The notes beneath the pieces are model-generated. The model did not search any database, had not been told where the DNA came from, and saw only the letters and a program-made list of their open reading frames with translations. The position numbers and the translations under genes were made by a program. From Lineus longissimus (Eukaryota; Nemertea; Pilidiophora; Heteronemertea; Lineidae), in the NCBI RefSeq assembly GCF_910592395.1, contig NC_088323.1, positions 9,302,001 to 9,366,000 of the forward strand: a stretch of DNA of 64,000 nucleotides, in the 5' to 3' direction. Below, in pieces: positions 22,621 through 34,639 of the stretch (position 1 is its first letter; each line of letters opens with the position of its first letter).

Positions 22621-25080
22621 TTTTACTTTTAAATCGAATAGCTCCAGCACAACGTTTGATGCAGACAATATTGTTTTTTTACGTAAACATGTTTATCAAA
22701 TTTCAAAAACGTGCTTGTTAATGCTGTAATATATGCAGTTGGCAAAATGAATCAGTCGAATGATCAGATTGTTTTTATCCAATATTTTCTCGAAGTATCT
22801 AAAGATGCTTGGGAATTCATTGGCCATGAAACATCCTAATTAGCACATCATAATTGTATCGCATCAAAAAAGCTCTTATAACTGGCAACTGTCAGCTTAT
22901 CTTCGTCAGTGAAAGTAACTCGTTTAGTGACTACAAAGCTGCATCTACGTGTATCTGGGTTTAAATGTGCATACATTGTATCATACAACCTTATTCACAC
23001 CTTCCACCAAGATCCTGGTTGGCTTCAAACATTCAATCGTATTAGAAATAAAGCATTTCTTTCATATCATTGGTTATGTTATTTCGTTTGTATAATGACG
23101 GGACCTCTTTAAAAAGGTGAGAATACAGATATTGCACAGCTCCGAGGGGATTTTTCAGACCGTTATCATTTCTTATCATGCGAAACTTCCTCAAAATCGA
23201 ATATGATTTAAATCTATAAATCAAAGCTAGACTAGACATCGAACCATTTCACTTGTCAACAACTAAGGCAATACTTTGTTGCATGAAGAAATTCGTTGAT
23301 ATCTTTTCTCATAATTATGACGTTTCATACCCCACAATGTCTTGTAGGTGAATTTACACATGCGATAAGCAGATCTAGAACCGTCTGGTTTGAAAGACGT
23401 TCTTTTAAAGTGGGCAACCGTCTTTCAAATGAAATTATGCCCTCGGCCTGGTAAGTACGAGAGAACTGCTGGAAAGTGTTTGACCACAATTCTGTTATTG
23501 CCTCACAGCTCTGTACATGATGTTCAGAATTGAAATTGAAAGAATGCGTTATTCGGATGTTTCATCTTCTTCCTTGTGAAAGTCGTTGATCGAGTTTGAT
23601 ATGTTTTCACGCCCTGATATCCAGGTTTCATTAAATAAATATTACATGTCTGCTATCACTATGATCCAGCTTTGATTGCATAGGATAGCATCTTGATGCT
23701 CTGAACACAGTAGTTGATAAAAGGTGGACTCAAGATTTTAGATTCTAGATGCTCGACGCTGGATTTCGCAGCATCGGATTGCATGGCCTGGATTCAATCA
23801 AACTCGCCTCCCGTTTATGGAATCCCAGTTGGCCTAAATTTACTAGAGCTGACTGGACAGGAACAGAATGATCAGGAATTTATACATTCAGTTAAGATGA
23901 GGTAAAAGAAAGAGACAAACATATCGCCTTAGAAATTATATGCATGGGTGGCGACCCTTTTAGAGAAATTATATCACTAACGCTAATTTTGATCGTCGGG
24001 CTCAGAGAAACGTTCAGGAATAAGAAATCATCCCCGATGTCCTTCCGACTGAGTTTTGTTGATAATCCTGATTTGTCTGATAGGTGGGGGAAGCATGCTG
24101 TAGCAACCTTACGTAATCAACCTTTGGTCTAGGAGTGAAGTTGGTACCTGCTGTGCTGGCATTATCCTGATGATATCATCGATCTAAATCAAAATAGATC
24201 ACAATCAAACTTTCAAATGGTACAATGCATTAGCCCCAACAAAAAACATCATCCCCCAAAAAACCCGATAATTTTGCTGTATTAAATCCATATTGATAAA
24301 CATTTTAAAGGAAAATGGAGACAATATTTGGCACGAGATTATACGTGGTTTGCATATTATTTTCAACCTCAGACAAGGTGCACCCAGGATGAGATTTACC
24401 CTTTCAGCTCCATTAAATTGCACGTGTGTTGCATTTCTGATGTAAGTAAATGTATGCAGCAAGAATGCTTGAAGAAAATACCATAAATGTGTAGATTTAT
24501 TAAAAAATCTTCGATTGTTGTAATGTAACTCTGTTTTTATCAAGTGAACATGTATTTACATATCTGTTTTGAACCGATTTTAGCTGTTTAAGGGCCGAAT
24601 CACCGCGCTTCGAATCATCGTCTATACGAAGAAACTTTCTCACACGGCAGTTTTTCATTTAGCACCACCAACAATCTATTCGTTTCAGTAGAAAGGGACG
24701 CGAAGACGTGAAATGCAATATATAAGTTAAACATGTTTTGATTTTTTTTATAGAAAAAGTATGAAAAGTCAAACATGTCCAATAGTTACGGGGATGTGCG
24801 ATTTCAGCACATTCCTTCAATGGCGGCCATTCCAAGCAGTGGCAGCGGGCCACTCCATTACACTTCTACTACTGCGCCGGGGTATGGTGTACATGGTGTA
24901 GCATCTCAGTCTGTGATAATATTTTGCTCTTTAGTGCAGATTGGCGGTAATGTATGAAAGAAAACCAAACGGAATCAAACCCATAACTGCAACAAAGCAC
25001 TACACCGCCACTAAGAATGTAATAACATTGCCAAATTCACCAACAAATAAACGTGAACATATCTATTATCGGTAAGTCTT
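22621..25080. other. Spacer right of unit 2; no gene seen
   Basis: No coding sequence I can support. A segment at 23527-23600 (GAAATTGAAAGAATGCGTTA) resembles 52643-52720, so a low-copy repeat is present. The paired GTCTTTCAAATGA stretches near 23396-23450 resemble 39935-40000 beside unit 3. The left end of the Harbinger element should lie toward 24600-25300 but I could not define it. Confidence 0.4.
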
Positions 25081-25380
25081 GTTCGGAACAGTGCGGTCAC
25101 ATCACCAGCCGCCCCGAAATTATCACGTTTCAGCCCATTCCAATGTAGTCCGTTTGGTCAATTCGATGAGGCCACCTGCGGCCCTGCGCTCTCTCTATAC
25201 AAGATGTCGTAGGGACAAAAATCACTACACCGCTCGTAGTGTGCTTTTATCGATTTGCGTCATATTCACAAAACACTCGTTACTTCAATCGACCTCGTTA
25301 CGCGTTACTAGAATTACGTGAGGTGTTTTAGTCTTCGTTGAGTTTTCGTAAATAGTTTAAAACACTTGTACGCTACAATC

Positions 25381-26522
25381 ATGGCAGCTGCGTTGATTTT
25401 ATTGGAAGAGGTTGAGGCCAGACGGGCTTTACGGCGGCAGCGTGTGTTTAGAGACAGATTACAACCATTCGACGTCTACGATGACGTAGATTTATATCAG
25501 CGGTACCGGATGACTCGACCAGTCCTCTTTGAAATCATCGACCTGTTAGCAGGTGAGATTGTCCCAGCCACCATGCGATCACGTGCAGTACCAGCAACTC
25601 TCCAGGTCTGTGTTGCACTCAGATTTTTTGCTACCGGCTGTTTTCAACTTGCTAATGGGGACATGGCTAGTGGCTTGAGTCAACCTACCATATCAAGGAT
25701 TGTGACCAGAGTTTCCTCTGCTTTAGTAAAGCACAGCAGTTTATAGTGTTTCCTCGAACGGCTGCCGAGCAAGAGCGTGAGAAAGAGGGTTTCTACTCTG
25801 AACGCCATCGGATTCCGAATGTCGTCGGCTGTATAGATGGTTCACTTATTCCAATTAAGTGTCCCTCCGTAAACGAGGCGACTTATGTCTGCAGGAAACA
25901 GCGACATGCCATAAATGTGCAAGGAGTCTGTTCATGACTTGAAATTCACTAATATCGTTGCCGGTTGGCCAGGTGCCACACACGATGCGTTTATCTGGTG
26001 TAACTGCAGCTTAAAGGCGAAGATGGAACGTGGACTACTGGATGATGGTGGATACCTGCTAGGTGACAGTGCCTATCCTCTCAGACCCTACCTAATGACC
26101 CCTGTATCCCACCCAGAAGATGCTGCAGATAGACGATATAACGTTCACCACCGGCGAGTTCGAAGCATCATTGAACGAACATTTGGAAGATGGAAAAACA
26201 GATGGAGGTGCTTACACGTAGAAGGTAGGCCCCTGAATAATGTACACTCATTATCATATTATGCAATTCCGGAGATTGCATCTCGGACCAGTCGCTTAAA
26301 CAATGGAATTATATACTTACACATGTATTCCAAATGTTTGCTATTTTTTCAGGTGGAACCCTCCGATTTCGACCCGAAAAGTGTTGCTCAATTATCATTG
26401 CGACTGCCGTGTTACATAACATATGTGAAAACCATGGACTTCCCGTTCCTCGTAATCCACCCGCCAACGTGGACAATCCCGATGTCGACAACAACCCTCT
26501 AATTGGTTTCGCAGACAACTAG
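25381..26522 (+). pseudogene. PIF/Harbinger transposase (HARBI1-like), two frameshifts, one intron
   Basis: The N-terminal region has RRQRVFRDRLQPFDVYDD and YQRYRMTRPVLFEIIDLL, then a helix-turn-helix GLSQPTISRIVTRVSSALV. The DDE residues are all visible: D in VVGCIDGSLIPIKCP, D in LLGDSAYPL, E in RSIIERTFGRWKNRWRCL. A 128-bp intron (26225-26352; AG|GTAGGC to TTTTTTCAG|) rejoins the frame as LHVEG|GTLRFRPEKC. Two breaks kill the gene: a frameshift near 25740, where TTTATAGTGTTTCC shows the original frame, and another near 25930. ATG at 25381 is the likely start. AATAAA follows at about 26602. In life the protein cuts and integrates the element together with a Myb-like partner. Confidence 0.88.
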
Positions 26523-26688
26523 ACGGGTGTGGACGCAAGGACAAGAATGATAGATTAACATTTTAGGAATATGTACGTATTTTTTACTTATTTTATTGCC
26601 AAATAAACAACCGAACCATCACCAATTACTGCTAGGGAGAAATATGTGTGTTTGGCCAGAACAACGGATAAACAACAAAATTCTGTAG

Positions 26689-26776
26689 ATCTACCATAAC
26701 ACATGATTGTTTTGAAGAAAAAAACTATGATATCTACCATAACACATGATTGTTTTGAAGAAAAAAACTATGATAA
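26689..26776. repeat. Tandem duplication of a 43-bp unit
   Basis: TCTACCATAACACATGATTG ... AAAAAAACTATGATA occurs twice head to tail, with identical sequence by eye. Lies in the gap between the convergent transposase and the minus-strand gene. Confidence 0.85.
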
Positions 26777-26906
26777 GCAATTATATATCTCACAGAGTAG
26801 GTTACACATGTAGTAGGCTACAACTCAGTCACCTCGGGCAGATGTAGAACCCAGGCACAATTGTCCGTAATATTTCGGCAGTGTTAACAAGTTTACCATG
26901 AAGGAA

Positions 26907-28675
26907 TCACTCTCCTTTGCCCATATTTTCCAGTACAGCAAATGAAGACGGTCTAGACCTGTGTTCCTTCTGTTTTGGACCAATATCCTCCGATTCACTG
27001 GCTTTCATGACTAGCACCTCCAAAAGATGCACAGCCTTTTTAAGGATATCAACTTTTGTTTCTTCCAGGTGAAGCCTTCTTTCTTCAACATCAAGTCGCT
27101 TCTTCTCAACTTCTACCCGCTCCTTCTCTACCTCGACTACTTCAGCTGCATGGGAAAGTTTCCTTTCTGCTGCAGATCTCATGGATGAACCAGCCTTTCC
27201 TGATCGCCGGACAGAAGAAGATGAAGCTGAAGGAACGTCACCATCCGAGATGTCATCGACAGGATGAGTGATGAATGGCGCTACAACTCGACGATTTGTC
27301 TGAAATGTTGACGAAATTAAAATCATGTTGATTTTAATAGCAAAATTCTTATGTAGTTCATTTCTTGACCACTCACATTTTTTGGGGTGTGGGATGTACT
27401 GTCAACTGCAGCGTTCGTCTGTCTGTCGGTCGGTACGTTTCCTGTTCTAGCCGAGTAATTTGGGGAAAAGGGAGATGTGAAATTAGAACACTTCCCCCTT
27501 CCTTAAATACGTAGATGCACAAACACCACTTCATGGACCATCCCGCTAAATTAGTAATTTTTTTCTGTCTTACCTTTGGTGATCCCCGAAAATCAAGTAC
27601 AGATGACGTTCTTGCTGGGACAGAAGAACCACGCTTTGAAAATTGCAAGCTGCGGCGTTGTGGTGGTGGAGTAGGAGAACAGACGGCTTCATCGGAGTTG
27701 ACATCATCACGGCGTGTCATGGTACATGAAGCTCTCTTATTTCGAGCAGCCTGAAAAATAAGATCCATTGTGACTGATTACAAGCAAAAAATACAAATTG
27801 TTTGCTTCATGCATTAGTTTATAGGCTTTTATGATTATAAAGCTAATTATTTAGCGCTTAATACAATATCACCAATATTTAAGGCATAAAATCGAGCAAT
27901 TAGTCTTTAACATGGGTGAAGTAAACAATACTTACAGTCAGTGATTTCTGCAAATCTACACGAGCGGACGTCTTTGCTGGAAGAGGAGAATCTCCCATGG
28001 ACTCCATAAACGATCGGGAGACGGGACCCTTATGTGGTCTCACACGATTCCTTGGTGGTGGAGAAGGAGAACGGACGTCTTCATCGTAGACGGCAATGTC
28101 TGGGGACGCAATGGTATCTATTTCGTTTCGAAGTTCCTGTAAATTCAATTTAGTGGTTGAAATGGATATCAAAGAGATGGAGGGTTTGTTACAATATCAG
28201 GTTGTAGTGGTTGGGGGAGGGGTAGGGGCCCTCACTCGAGATTTTTGTATGATGCAGTTCGGGAGATTTATTTACCATTTTCGACATGGCATACCAGATT
28301 TACCCGTGGCAAGAAGAAGTATGCGTTATGCCAGTCACTTTTTTCTTGCCATGGGGGTGGTAGAGTTACTAAATCATTCTCTAGACTCGGCCATCTTTGA
28401 AACGTGTCTTTGAACACTGGTTGCCAACAACTTACTTGTTCTGATATCTGCGTTTCGAAATCGAAGTCGCGGTCCTCGTGGTTGTCATGGTCGCCGGAGA
28501 CAGGCTCTTCTGTATCAATGCCGCCAGGGATTCCCTCAATCATTTCAGTCCCGATGAGTCCTGCAATCCTTTCCTCCAATTCCGTTAGCTGAGGAATGGC
28601 ATCTTCCAATAGTCCTAGTAACTGGTACGTGATGTAAGTCCTCATCAACAACATGACATCTTCTGGACTATACAT
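26907..28675 (-). CDS. Four-exon gene inside the Harbinger region; charged coiled-coil protein
   Basis: Exons on the minus strand are 28675-28436, 28136-27936, 27750-27574 and 27299-26907. Every junction is in phase 0, with donors GTAAGT, GTAAGT and GTAAGA and acceptors TTTACAG, TTTTTCAG and ATTTCAG. The product is 336 residues. Exon 1 has LLEDAIPQLTELEERIAGLI and an acidic stretch. Exons 2 and 3 share an SP-x-PPP ... P-A-K/R-T-S pattern, suggesting exon duplication. Exon 4 has a strongly predicted coiled coil, EVEKERVEVEKKRLDVEERR. Such tails are common on Myb-like Harbinger partner proteins, so it may be the C-terminal part of the gene whose SANT exon lies at 29725-29378, but I see no clean splice joining them. 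The frame is intact, unlike the transposase. Confidence 0.6.
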
Positions 28676-29377
28676 CAACGTACCAGCTCACAGTAGATCG
28701 TAGTGTATAAGACCGGCCGAATACGTTGCAGTTCGCCCCCAAATTAACACCTGACAACGGAACATTGAGCCCAATGCATGGATATGTAGTAATTCTACTG
28801 TTACTACGCTTTAAGAACAACACCTTATTACTTTCATCCGAGTGCTTGATATTTTGTAATCCCTCATCTAAATCGGAGATGACATTCAGCTGCCGTGTAT
28901 CCAACAAATCATGGCCGCTTTTAGCTAGTGTCAATAGCCTCCGAAAGAGGGAACACGCCGAGAAATTACTATGGTGGCCGGGAAGCGTAAGCAAATTCTT
29001 TTGTTAGGCGTTCAGGTGATAGCGTCGTTAGGTCCGAGGTAAGTATAATTTATTCCTGTGTTCAAACCTCGCCACCTTTTTCCGTCGTCCGATGAGCCAC
29101 CGTAGATTTCCTTTCTGCCCGGTACTTGGGTAGCACTGCCGATCTCGAAATATGAGCAAGGAGCGGCCATGATGTTTTCTTAGTAGCGGGTGCTGTTTCA
29201 TGTCAACAAACAATCACATGGATTTCATTCCCAATCGTCTTGGAATCCCGATTTTTGGATGTTCAGTTCATAGAACCAACAACATAGAATACGTGTAGTA
29301 TAATTATGAGCCAATGCCACGACCAACAGAAACCCAAATATAGAAGAAAGCGGCTTAGTAAGTGCTGTTTAATAGAA

Positions 29378-29725
29378 CTAATCTTCCAATGGCACGTTGC
29401 CAGTTTTTGACAACATCTTTTTTACATAGACGGCCTTTTGTTTGACTTTTGATTTCATATCGTCCCACTTGTGCCGAATGCTTTTGTTTGTTCTAAGTAC
29501 TGTGCCAACGCTGTTCACTCTTCGCGTTATGTCACTCCACACATCCTGCTTTCGCTTCAATGCAATCACGTCTGAAAACTTGTCATTAATAACCCTCCAA
29601 TTCTTTTCCACAAGACTAACTAACTTTAGAACTTCGGTGGGGGAAAACTTCGGCTGACGGCTGTTAGAAATGGTGTCATCCTCGTCATCTCGCGGGACGA
29701 GAGTTTTTCTCCTCTTCGGTCCCAT
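29378..29725 (-). CDS. SANT/Myb-like (trihelix) DNA-binding exon of the Harbinger element
   Basis: 115 residues from ATG 29725 to TAG. After a basic MGPKRRK start comes FSPTEVLKLVSLVEKNWRVI, then KRKQDVWSDITRRVNSVG and NKSIRHKWDDMKSKVKQKAV. Three helices with conserved tryptophans (NW, VW, KW) fit the SANT/Myb-like domain of Harbinger second proteins, also seen in NAIF1-type host proteins. Such partners take the transposase into the nucleus and to the element ends; this is family knowledge. The exon may once have joined the coiled-coil exons downstream. As written it ends 12 residues after the domain. Confidence 0.75.
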   Translation of the reverse strand: MGPKRRKTLVPRDDEDDTISNSRQPKFSPTEVLKLVSLVEKNWRVINDKFSDVIALKRKQDVWSDITRRVNSVGTVLRTNKSIRHKWDDMKSKVKQKAVYVKKMLSKTGNVPLED

Positions 29726-30085
29726 CACGCTTCTTGCAAATTCCGGGAAATAATGGTGTATAGAGCTTGTGGTGTAACTGTATATAGGTCTATTACAGTG
29801 ACGACACGCTCAATTGTATTTCATAACACATCAATGACTCACCTCGGCCAAAGTGCTCAACCGCGCAAAACAACGTGAGCGTTACGAGCGGTGAAGTAAA
29901 TTGCATTAGGAGAACCATAAGAATGCTTTGTGAATACCACGTAATGACTTACTACACAGTTACAAAAGTCTTACTTAGGGCCTCGTAGATCGTTCGTTAC
30001 TGACAATTCTACGAAGGCTTCATGAATACGCACCCTGAATCGCAAATAGCTACGTAATTATGTGAAAATGGTGCGTATGGGGCAG

Positions 30086-30556
30086 CATTCTACGAAAGCC
30101 CAGAAGGCTCATTCGACAAAACTTACTTCGACAAAACTCACTTCGACAAAACTCACTACAACAAAACTTGACTTCGACAAAACTCACTTCAACAAATACT
30201 TCGACAAAATTGATTTCGACAAAACTGACTTCGACAAAACTCCAATAAAAGGGAAAATTATGTGAACAAAAGACTCCACTAGACCCGTAAGGAAAATGGC
30301 AGTAATAAAGAAAGCGGAAGTTGATCTGATTGGCTAGCCAATAATTGTGTTGTAAAATGGCTTGTCATTGGTCAATACATGTATAAAGTTTTGAATTTCG
30401 AAGTGAATTTTGTCGAAGTAAGTTTTATCGAAGTGAGTGTTGTCGAAGTAAGTTTTGTCGAAGTGAGTTTTGTCGAAGTGACGAAGTCAGTTTCGTCGAA
30501 GCGAATTTTGGCGAAGTGAGTTTTGTCGAATGTGCCTTCCGGGCTTTCGTAGCATT
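30086..30556. mobile_element. 463-bp foldback element with 15-bp satellite arms and CATT target repeat
   Basis: The left tip CTACGAAAGCCCAGAAGGCT (30090) runs into repeated ACTTCGACAAAACTC units to about 30250. The right arm (about 30390-30552) is the inverse, GTTTTGTCGAAGTGA repeats ending GGGCTTTCGTAG. The arms are about 160 bp, with a unique centre of about 140 bp. CATT flanks both ends (30086-30089 and 30553-30556). No ORF. Its tip matches that of the CCGAAAT-arm elements in units 1 and 3, but the satellite differs. Confidence 0.8.
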
Positions 30557-31990
30557 CTATTCCATGATATCGATTTTCAAAGCAATTGGTGTCAAAATAA
30601 GCATACTCATACATTGTTTCCTTGTAATCAATTTTACCAAATACAATTATTGACGCTAGTGGTGTTGTTATTGATTAAACCTTGTCTTGTTAGAACGTTA
30701 GTAAGCATGTCATCGCGATCTATTGGATGTGTGTTTCACAGCAGCGCTATAAGGGACGCCAGAGCAGAGAGGTGACTAAACATGCTGGTTTTGTAATGCA
30801 CCTTTATCCTGATCAGCGCAACTTGTAGCGGATCGAGCTCTGATGTTGTGGGGGGAAAACGATTGTTTCCGACATCAGGTCGGCCGTTTTCCCCGCCAGC
30901 AGAGCCACATCAACGGAGCGTTGATCATGAAAGAGGCTAACTGTGCTTCGGAATTGGATCCGAGTGTTGCCAAAATTCCATCAAAACCCGCACTGGTTGA
31001 TTTTTAACTCTAAAATTTATATTTTTCAGTTACTGAAATTTGAGATGACGTCATCAATTACTGTAAAACTGATTTACTTTTGGCTAAATGTTGTCCAAGT
31101 GAAGCGCGATATGTCTAATTATTGTTTTCGCATGGTAAATGGTTGGTGTACTTTGTACCTTTGGTAAATGTTGTTGCGAATTACATGTGTCTTCATCAGA
31201 CCAGAACTTACTAAGTCTCAGTTGTTGTGTCAGGCATTTGGCCGACGAATGTTTGGGGTAAACACTGGCTGCAGATCAGCGTATGTAATTTTTACAGAAT
31301 TGAAATGTATTTGAGATATACGTTCTTGCCATGCAAAATGCTGCATTTCATCACAACCAAGGAGGCTCTTGGTTGAGTTTCCAAAACTCTCTGTTCTGCA
31401 AAACGAAAGAGGCTAACGGATTTTTCTTTGAAACAATGATTTGTGATACAAATGAATTTTAGAAAGTCACTTCCACAATTAAATCCTCATTAATCCGTTA
31501 CCGAAATTTGCTTGTCTTGCTATATTTCATGAAGTGACGTGATTGGGTTCGCCAATTATGATATTATCCCTGAAGGTCACACGTGGTCGCCGGGAAGCAA
31601 TATTGTTCAAGGCAGGTCTTCCAACGCCCTGGATCGATGGTGCTGACGAGGGAGAATATGGCTGCATGAAAACAAAACAGCGCAAAACCCTTATTGGTGA
31701 ATATACTAAAATAACCAGTCAATATGGTAACATGGACAATATGACTTTATATGCACTCAATTTCAAGGAGAAAAACAGCTGGTTACTTTACGTTGTACGC
31801 ACAAAACCAATTCATGCATGCTTTCAATTTTTTTTGCTATCCATATGACAAACTGGCGGTGCATTTTCCAGGCTTAGCCGATAGCATTATACATGTTATA
31901 TCAGGGCATAATGATTAGTGTGTATATAAGATTTCAATAGCATTTCATAGCGTTATAATACATTCCGAAAATATTTCATTCACTGATGAG

Positions 31991-32781
31991 CGCAGAAGGC
32001 TCATCTGAAATCCGAAATTCGAAATCCGAAATCCGAAATTTGAGATCTAATATTAACCAATGAGAGGAAAGCTTACAAAATATCAAACCCAATTAGATTT
32101 CGTGTAACATTTCATTTTCAGTTCAGATGAATGCATATGGCCGAAATCGACACTGCGTTTATATTTCATCAACAAGATAAGTTCAACAAGTGACTGGTGA
32201 CATTTTTAGTATACCCCAATGCTTTCCTAACGTGAAGATGAATTGAAAATAGTTCAAAGGTATTGCTTTTTTTCCCCTAATGTACATGCTAGCCTGGTTA
32301 GCTCAGAGACATGATGGCGGGAGGGTGTTTTCGAGTCCCGGCCGGGATGTGACATTTTTCATTTTTTTTCATTTTTTGTGAGGGGGTCAGTTTTCTGTAT
32401 TCACAGAAAAAAATGTGTTTTTGCTGAAAAGAGTGGCACAATACTGTCAGCAAGGGTTATAGCTACAATTTGATGCAAAAGATTATAAGCCATATATTTG
32501 ACCTTTATTTTCTATTCATCATTGCGTCAAGAATGCATTGAGGTTTGCAAAAACTTCACCAGACAGCAGATCGATCTTAACGACTGTTTCTCAGTATTCC
32601 GAGACAGATTGAGGACATTGATACGTTTAAGTGGGGTTGGGGTTGGCCCTGGCCAAACTAGAGCCTGTAGCGAAACAGTAAGGTTGATATTCAGACCATT
32701 CCTTTCCCACTGTCCCAATGTCGGATTTGGAACTTCGGATTTCGAATTTCGAATCTAAGATGAGCCTTCTGGGCTTTCGTA
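31991..32781. mobile_element. Foldback-type element, CCGAAAT-arm family (unit 3 copy)
   Basis: The left arm is GCAGAAGGCTCATCTGAAAT plus CCGAAAT heptamers. The right arm is CGGATTTCGAATTTCG then GAGCCTTCTGGGCTTTCGTA. It carries the same internal SINE head as unit 1, so it predates the unit 1/unit 3 split. No ORF. Confidence 0.68.
32286..32352 (+). repeat. tRNA-derived SINE head (better preserved copy)
   Basis: GGTTAGCTCAGAGAC (A box) and TTTTCGAGTCCCGG (B box) are about 30 bases apart, followed by T-runs. The CCCGGCCGGGATG end resembles the T-arm and acceptor of a tRNA. It lies inside the foldback element at 31991-32781. Confidence 0.6.
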
Positions 32782-33658
32782 CATCTATGCCCGAAGTACT
32801 TTCTGTAAAGTTCTGTTTTTATCCCTCTACTGAATGTATACATGCTGTTTCCAATGTGACTGTTAAGGCTATTCCAAAGCATGTAATGAGAAGGACCTGT
32901 GACACAGACACCAAGGGTCTCCATTTTAAGCTGAAAACACGTGAGCATAAATCAAGCTAGCCAACGTGACGGACTGAGATTAATTGGACGGTACCAGCAA
33001 AACGTATATTGAATGTATGCGTGCTAAGATGCTATCTGTCAATCATTTGTCGGTGTAGTGTTTCAGACATACATGTATTTTTTTCTTTGTTTTTCGCTAT
33101 TGAGGAGTCATTGCCAAATTAAGCTCCTTTTGGTCTGAGGACGAGGACATATGTTGACATACTGGTGTCAGCAGTCTTAAATGACCCCCTCCGCACACAG
33201 ACACACCAAAAAAGTGTCCTACTCTACTCTTGTTATCATGACGATATAGGTCATGGTTCTGTAAGACCAATGACCTTAAATACATCCATGATTGTAATTG
33301 TGACTCGATCTATCCTAGGACATTAACTGTATTATTAGCTCGACTGAAATATTGTGAAGGTTAGACAACTACAACATGTACAAGTAGATGTAGATGACAC
33401 TAGTAAATTATTTTTAGCCATGTCGTGTATTTGTGACTGCTAAGAAAAAGTCACAGGCTAAACATTTCTCGAAAGAAAATCAATAGTGAAACGCGTTACC
33501 TTTCTCCAGGAAAACAATTATAGTGAATTCAAAATCGTCATAGAAATTTCTATTCAGAACTTCATAAATTCTAGATGGATCCGGAATTATATGATGATAT
33601 GATAGGTGTTATATAGGTTTTTCATATAAGATTTAAAAAGTTAAGTTTAAGTTATAAT

Positions 33659-33762
33659 TATAGAATCTATCTGTATATCAAATTCACTGACAATCTATAT
33701 CTAACTCGTTTATATAGTAAGGTTGTCATTTACAAAACCTATATACATATAGATTCTATATA
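33659..33762. repeat. Hairpin upstream of PAN-like exon, unit 3
   Basis: TATAGAATCTATCTGTATAT at the left is inverted as ATATACATATAGATTCTATA at the right, with an approximately 60-bp loop. It ends about 165 bp upstream of the ATG at 33927, and corresponds to 18968-19037 in unit 2. Confidence 0.6.
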
Positions 33763-33926
33763 GCATTGATGCCATTTTGTTTAAAGATTTTCTATGGAAA
33801 GTTTTGTCTGTAGAATTTGCAATGGTACCATCACTATCTTGAGAAAGCAGGTCGTTCAATCAAGAGTTCGCAGACAGTGTTTATGCAATCCATGACAAGA
33901 TTGGGACTATTGCACGTGTTACCAAC

Positions 33927-34214
33927 ATGGACAGAGCTTCAGCAAGTTTTGTGTTTTCCTCATTCCATTTCATGACAATGCACATTAGTGGAACCGGTAA
34001 TAATTTAACTCATGCAATCTTACGAATTCAGTCTATTCTTCGATGTGGCGTAGCGTGCTCGAATATTCAGAGGTGTGTTGCATTTTCGACCACCTACCTG
34101 AACGACCATGATGGCCATGATCAAACGGGAACCTGTCATCTTCGCAAGGAAGCTGCTACCAAGGGCTGGAATTGCCGTGACCGGAAATCAGGACATCGGC
34201 TTTGGAAAAAGCAG
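33927..34214 (+). CDS. PAN/apple-like cysteine-rich first exon, unit 3
   Basis: A 96-codon exon starting at ATG 33927 and ending at donor CAG|GTAGCC in phase 0. The start has the hydrophobic ASASFVFSSFHF segment, then LRIQSILRCGVACSNIQRCV, AFSTTYLN and TCHLRKE. It is closest to unit 1, sharing CGVACSNIQ, STTY and DHDGHDQTGTCHL. Past the donor the frame differs from unit 1 by a single-base indel, so the region beyond is intron. Likely secreted with the terminal exon at 38290; ligand unknown. Confidence 0.6.
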
Positions 34215-34639
34215 GTAGCCACTATTTCAGTTTTTCATATTCGCAACCGATTTTGCAGTAAAGACATTATTTGCTATGGCTATGAGTACAACAAGTTAAA
34301 CGCCGGTACGGCGGTACTCGCGATCCGTCGTTGGTCAAGTTTTTGTGTCCTTTTCTGTGCTTTTGCCTGACTGACGATCCCGTGTACTGAACGGTTTGAT
34401 AAGAATTTTGTTAGTCCTGGACTGTTTGCCTACCAGGGCAAATGAAGCCAGTCTCCCTCAAATAGCATATTAAGTTTATCAAGTATGTTAGGAATAACTA
34501 CAGATAGTTTGAATGACTCGTTCTATGTAACGATCTCCATCCTCCGCGCATCGCGCCCATCATTGTCAGAATTTTCATCGGCAGTCGTGTGACCAATGAC
34601 TCATACGATTGGCCGATGCGATGCCTATGAAATACACGC

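Larger units (their letters stand above)
25220..30034. mobile_element. PIF/Harbinger-like element region (approximate limits)
   Basis: A transposase (plus strand) and a SANT/Myb-like exon (minus strand) face each other, the usual two-gene content of PIF/Harbinger elements. CACCGCTCGTA near 25227 recurs inverted near 29890 (TACGAGCGGTGAAG), a candidate subterminal repeat. The right end may be at about 30034, where the sequence read inward is GGGTGCGTATTCATGAAGCC and contains a short TTCGTAGA/TCTACGA stem. A matching left terminus was not found, so boundaries are estimates. Confidence 0.5.

Noticed and set aside
30090-30552. CRISPR-like spaced repeats
   Set aside because: The repeats are adjacent 15-mers without unique spacers, and they occur inverted on both sides, as in a foldback transposon of a eukaryote.
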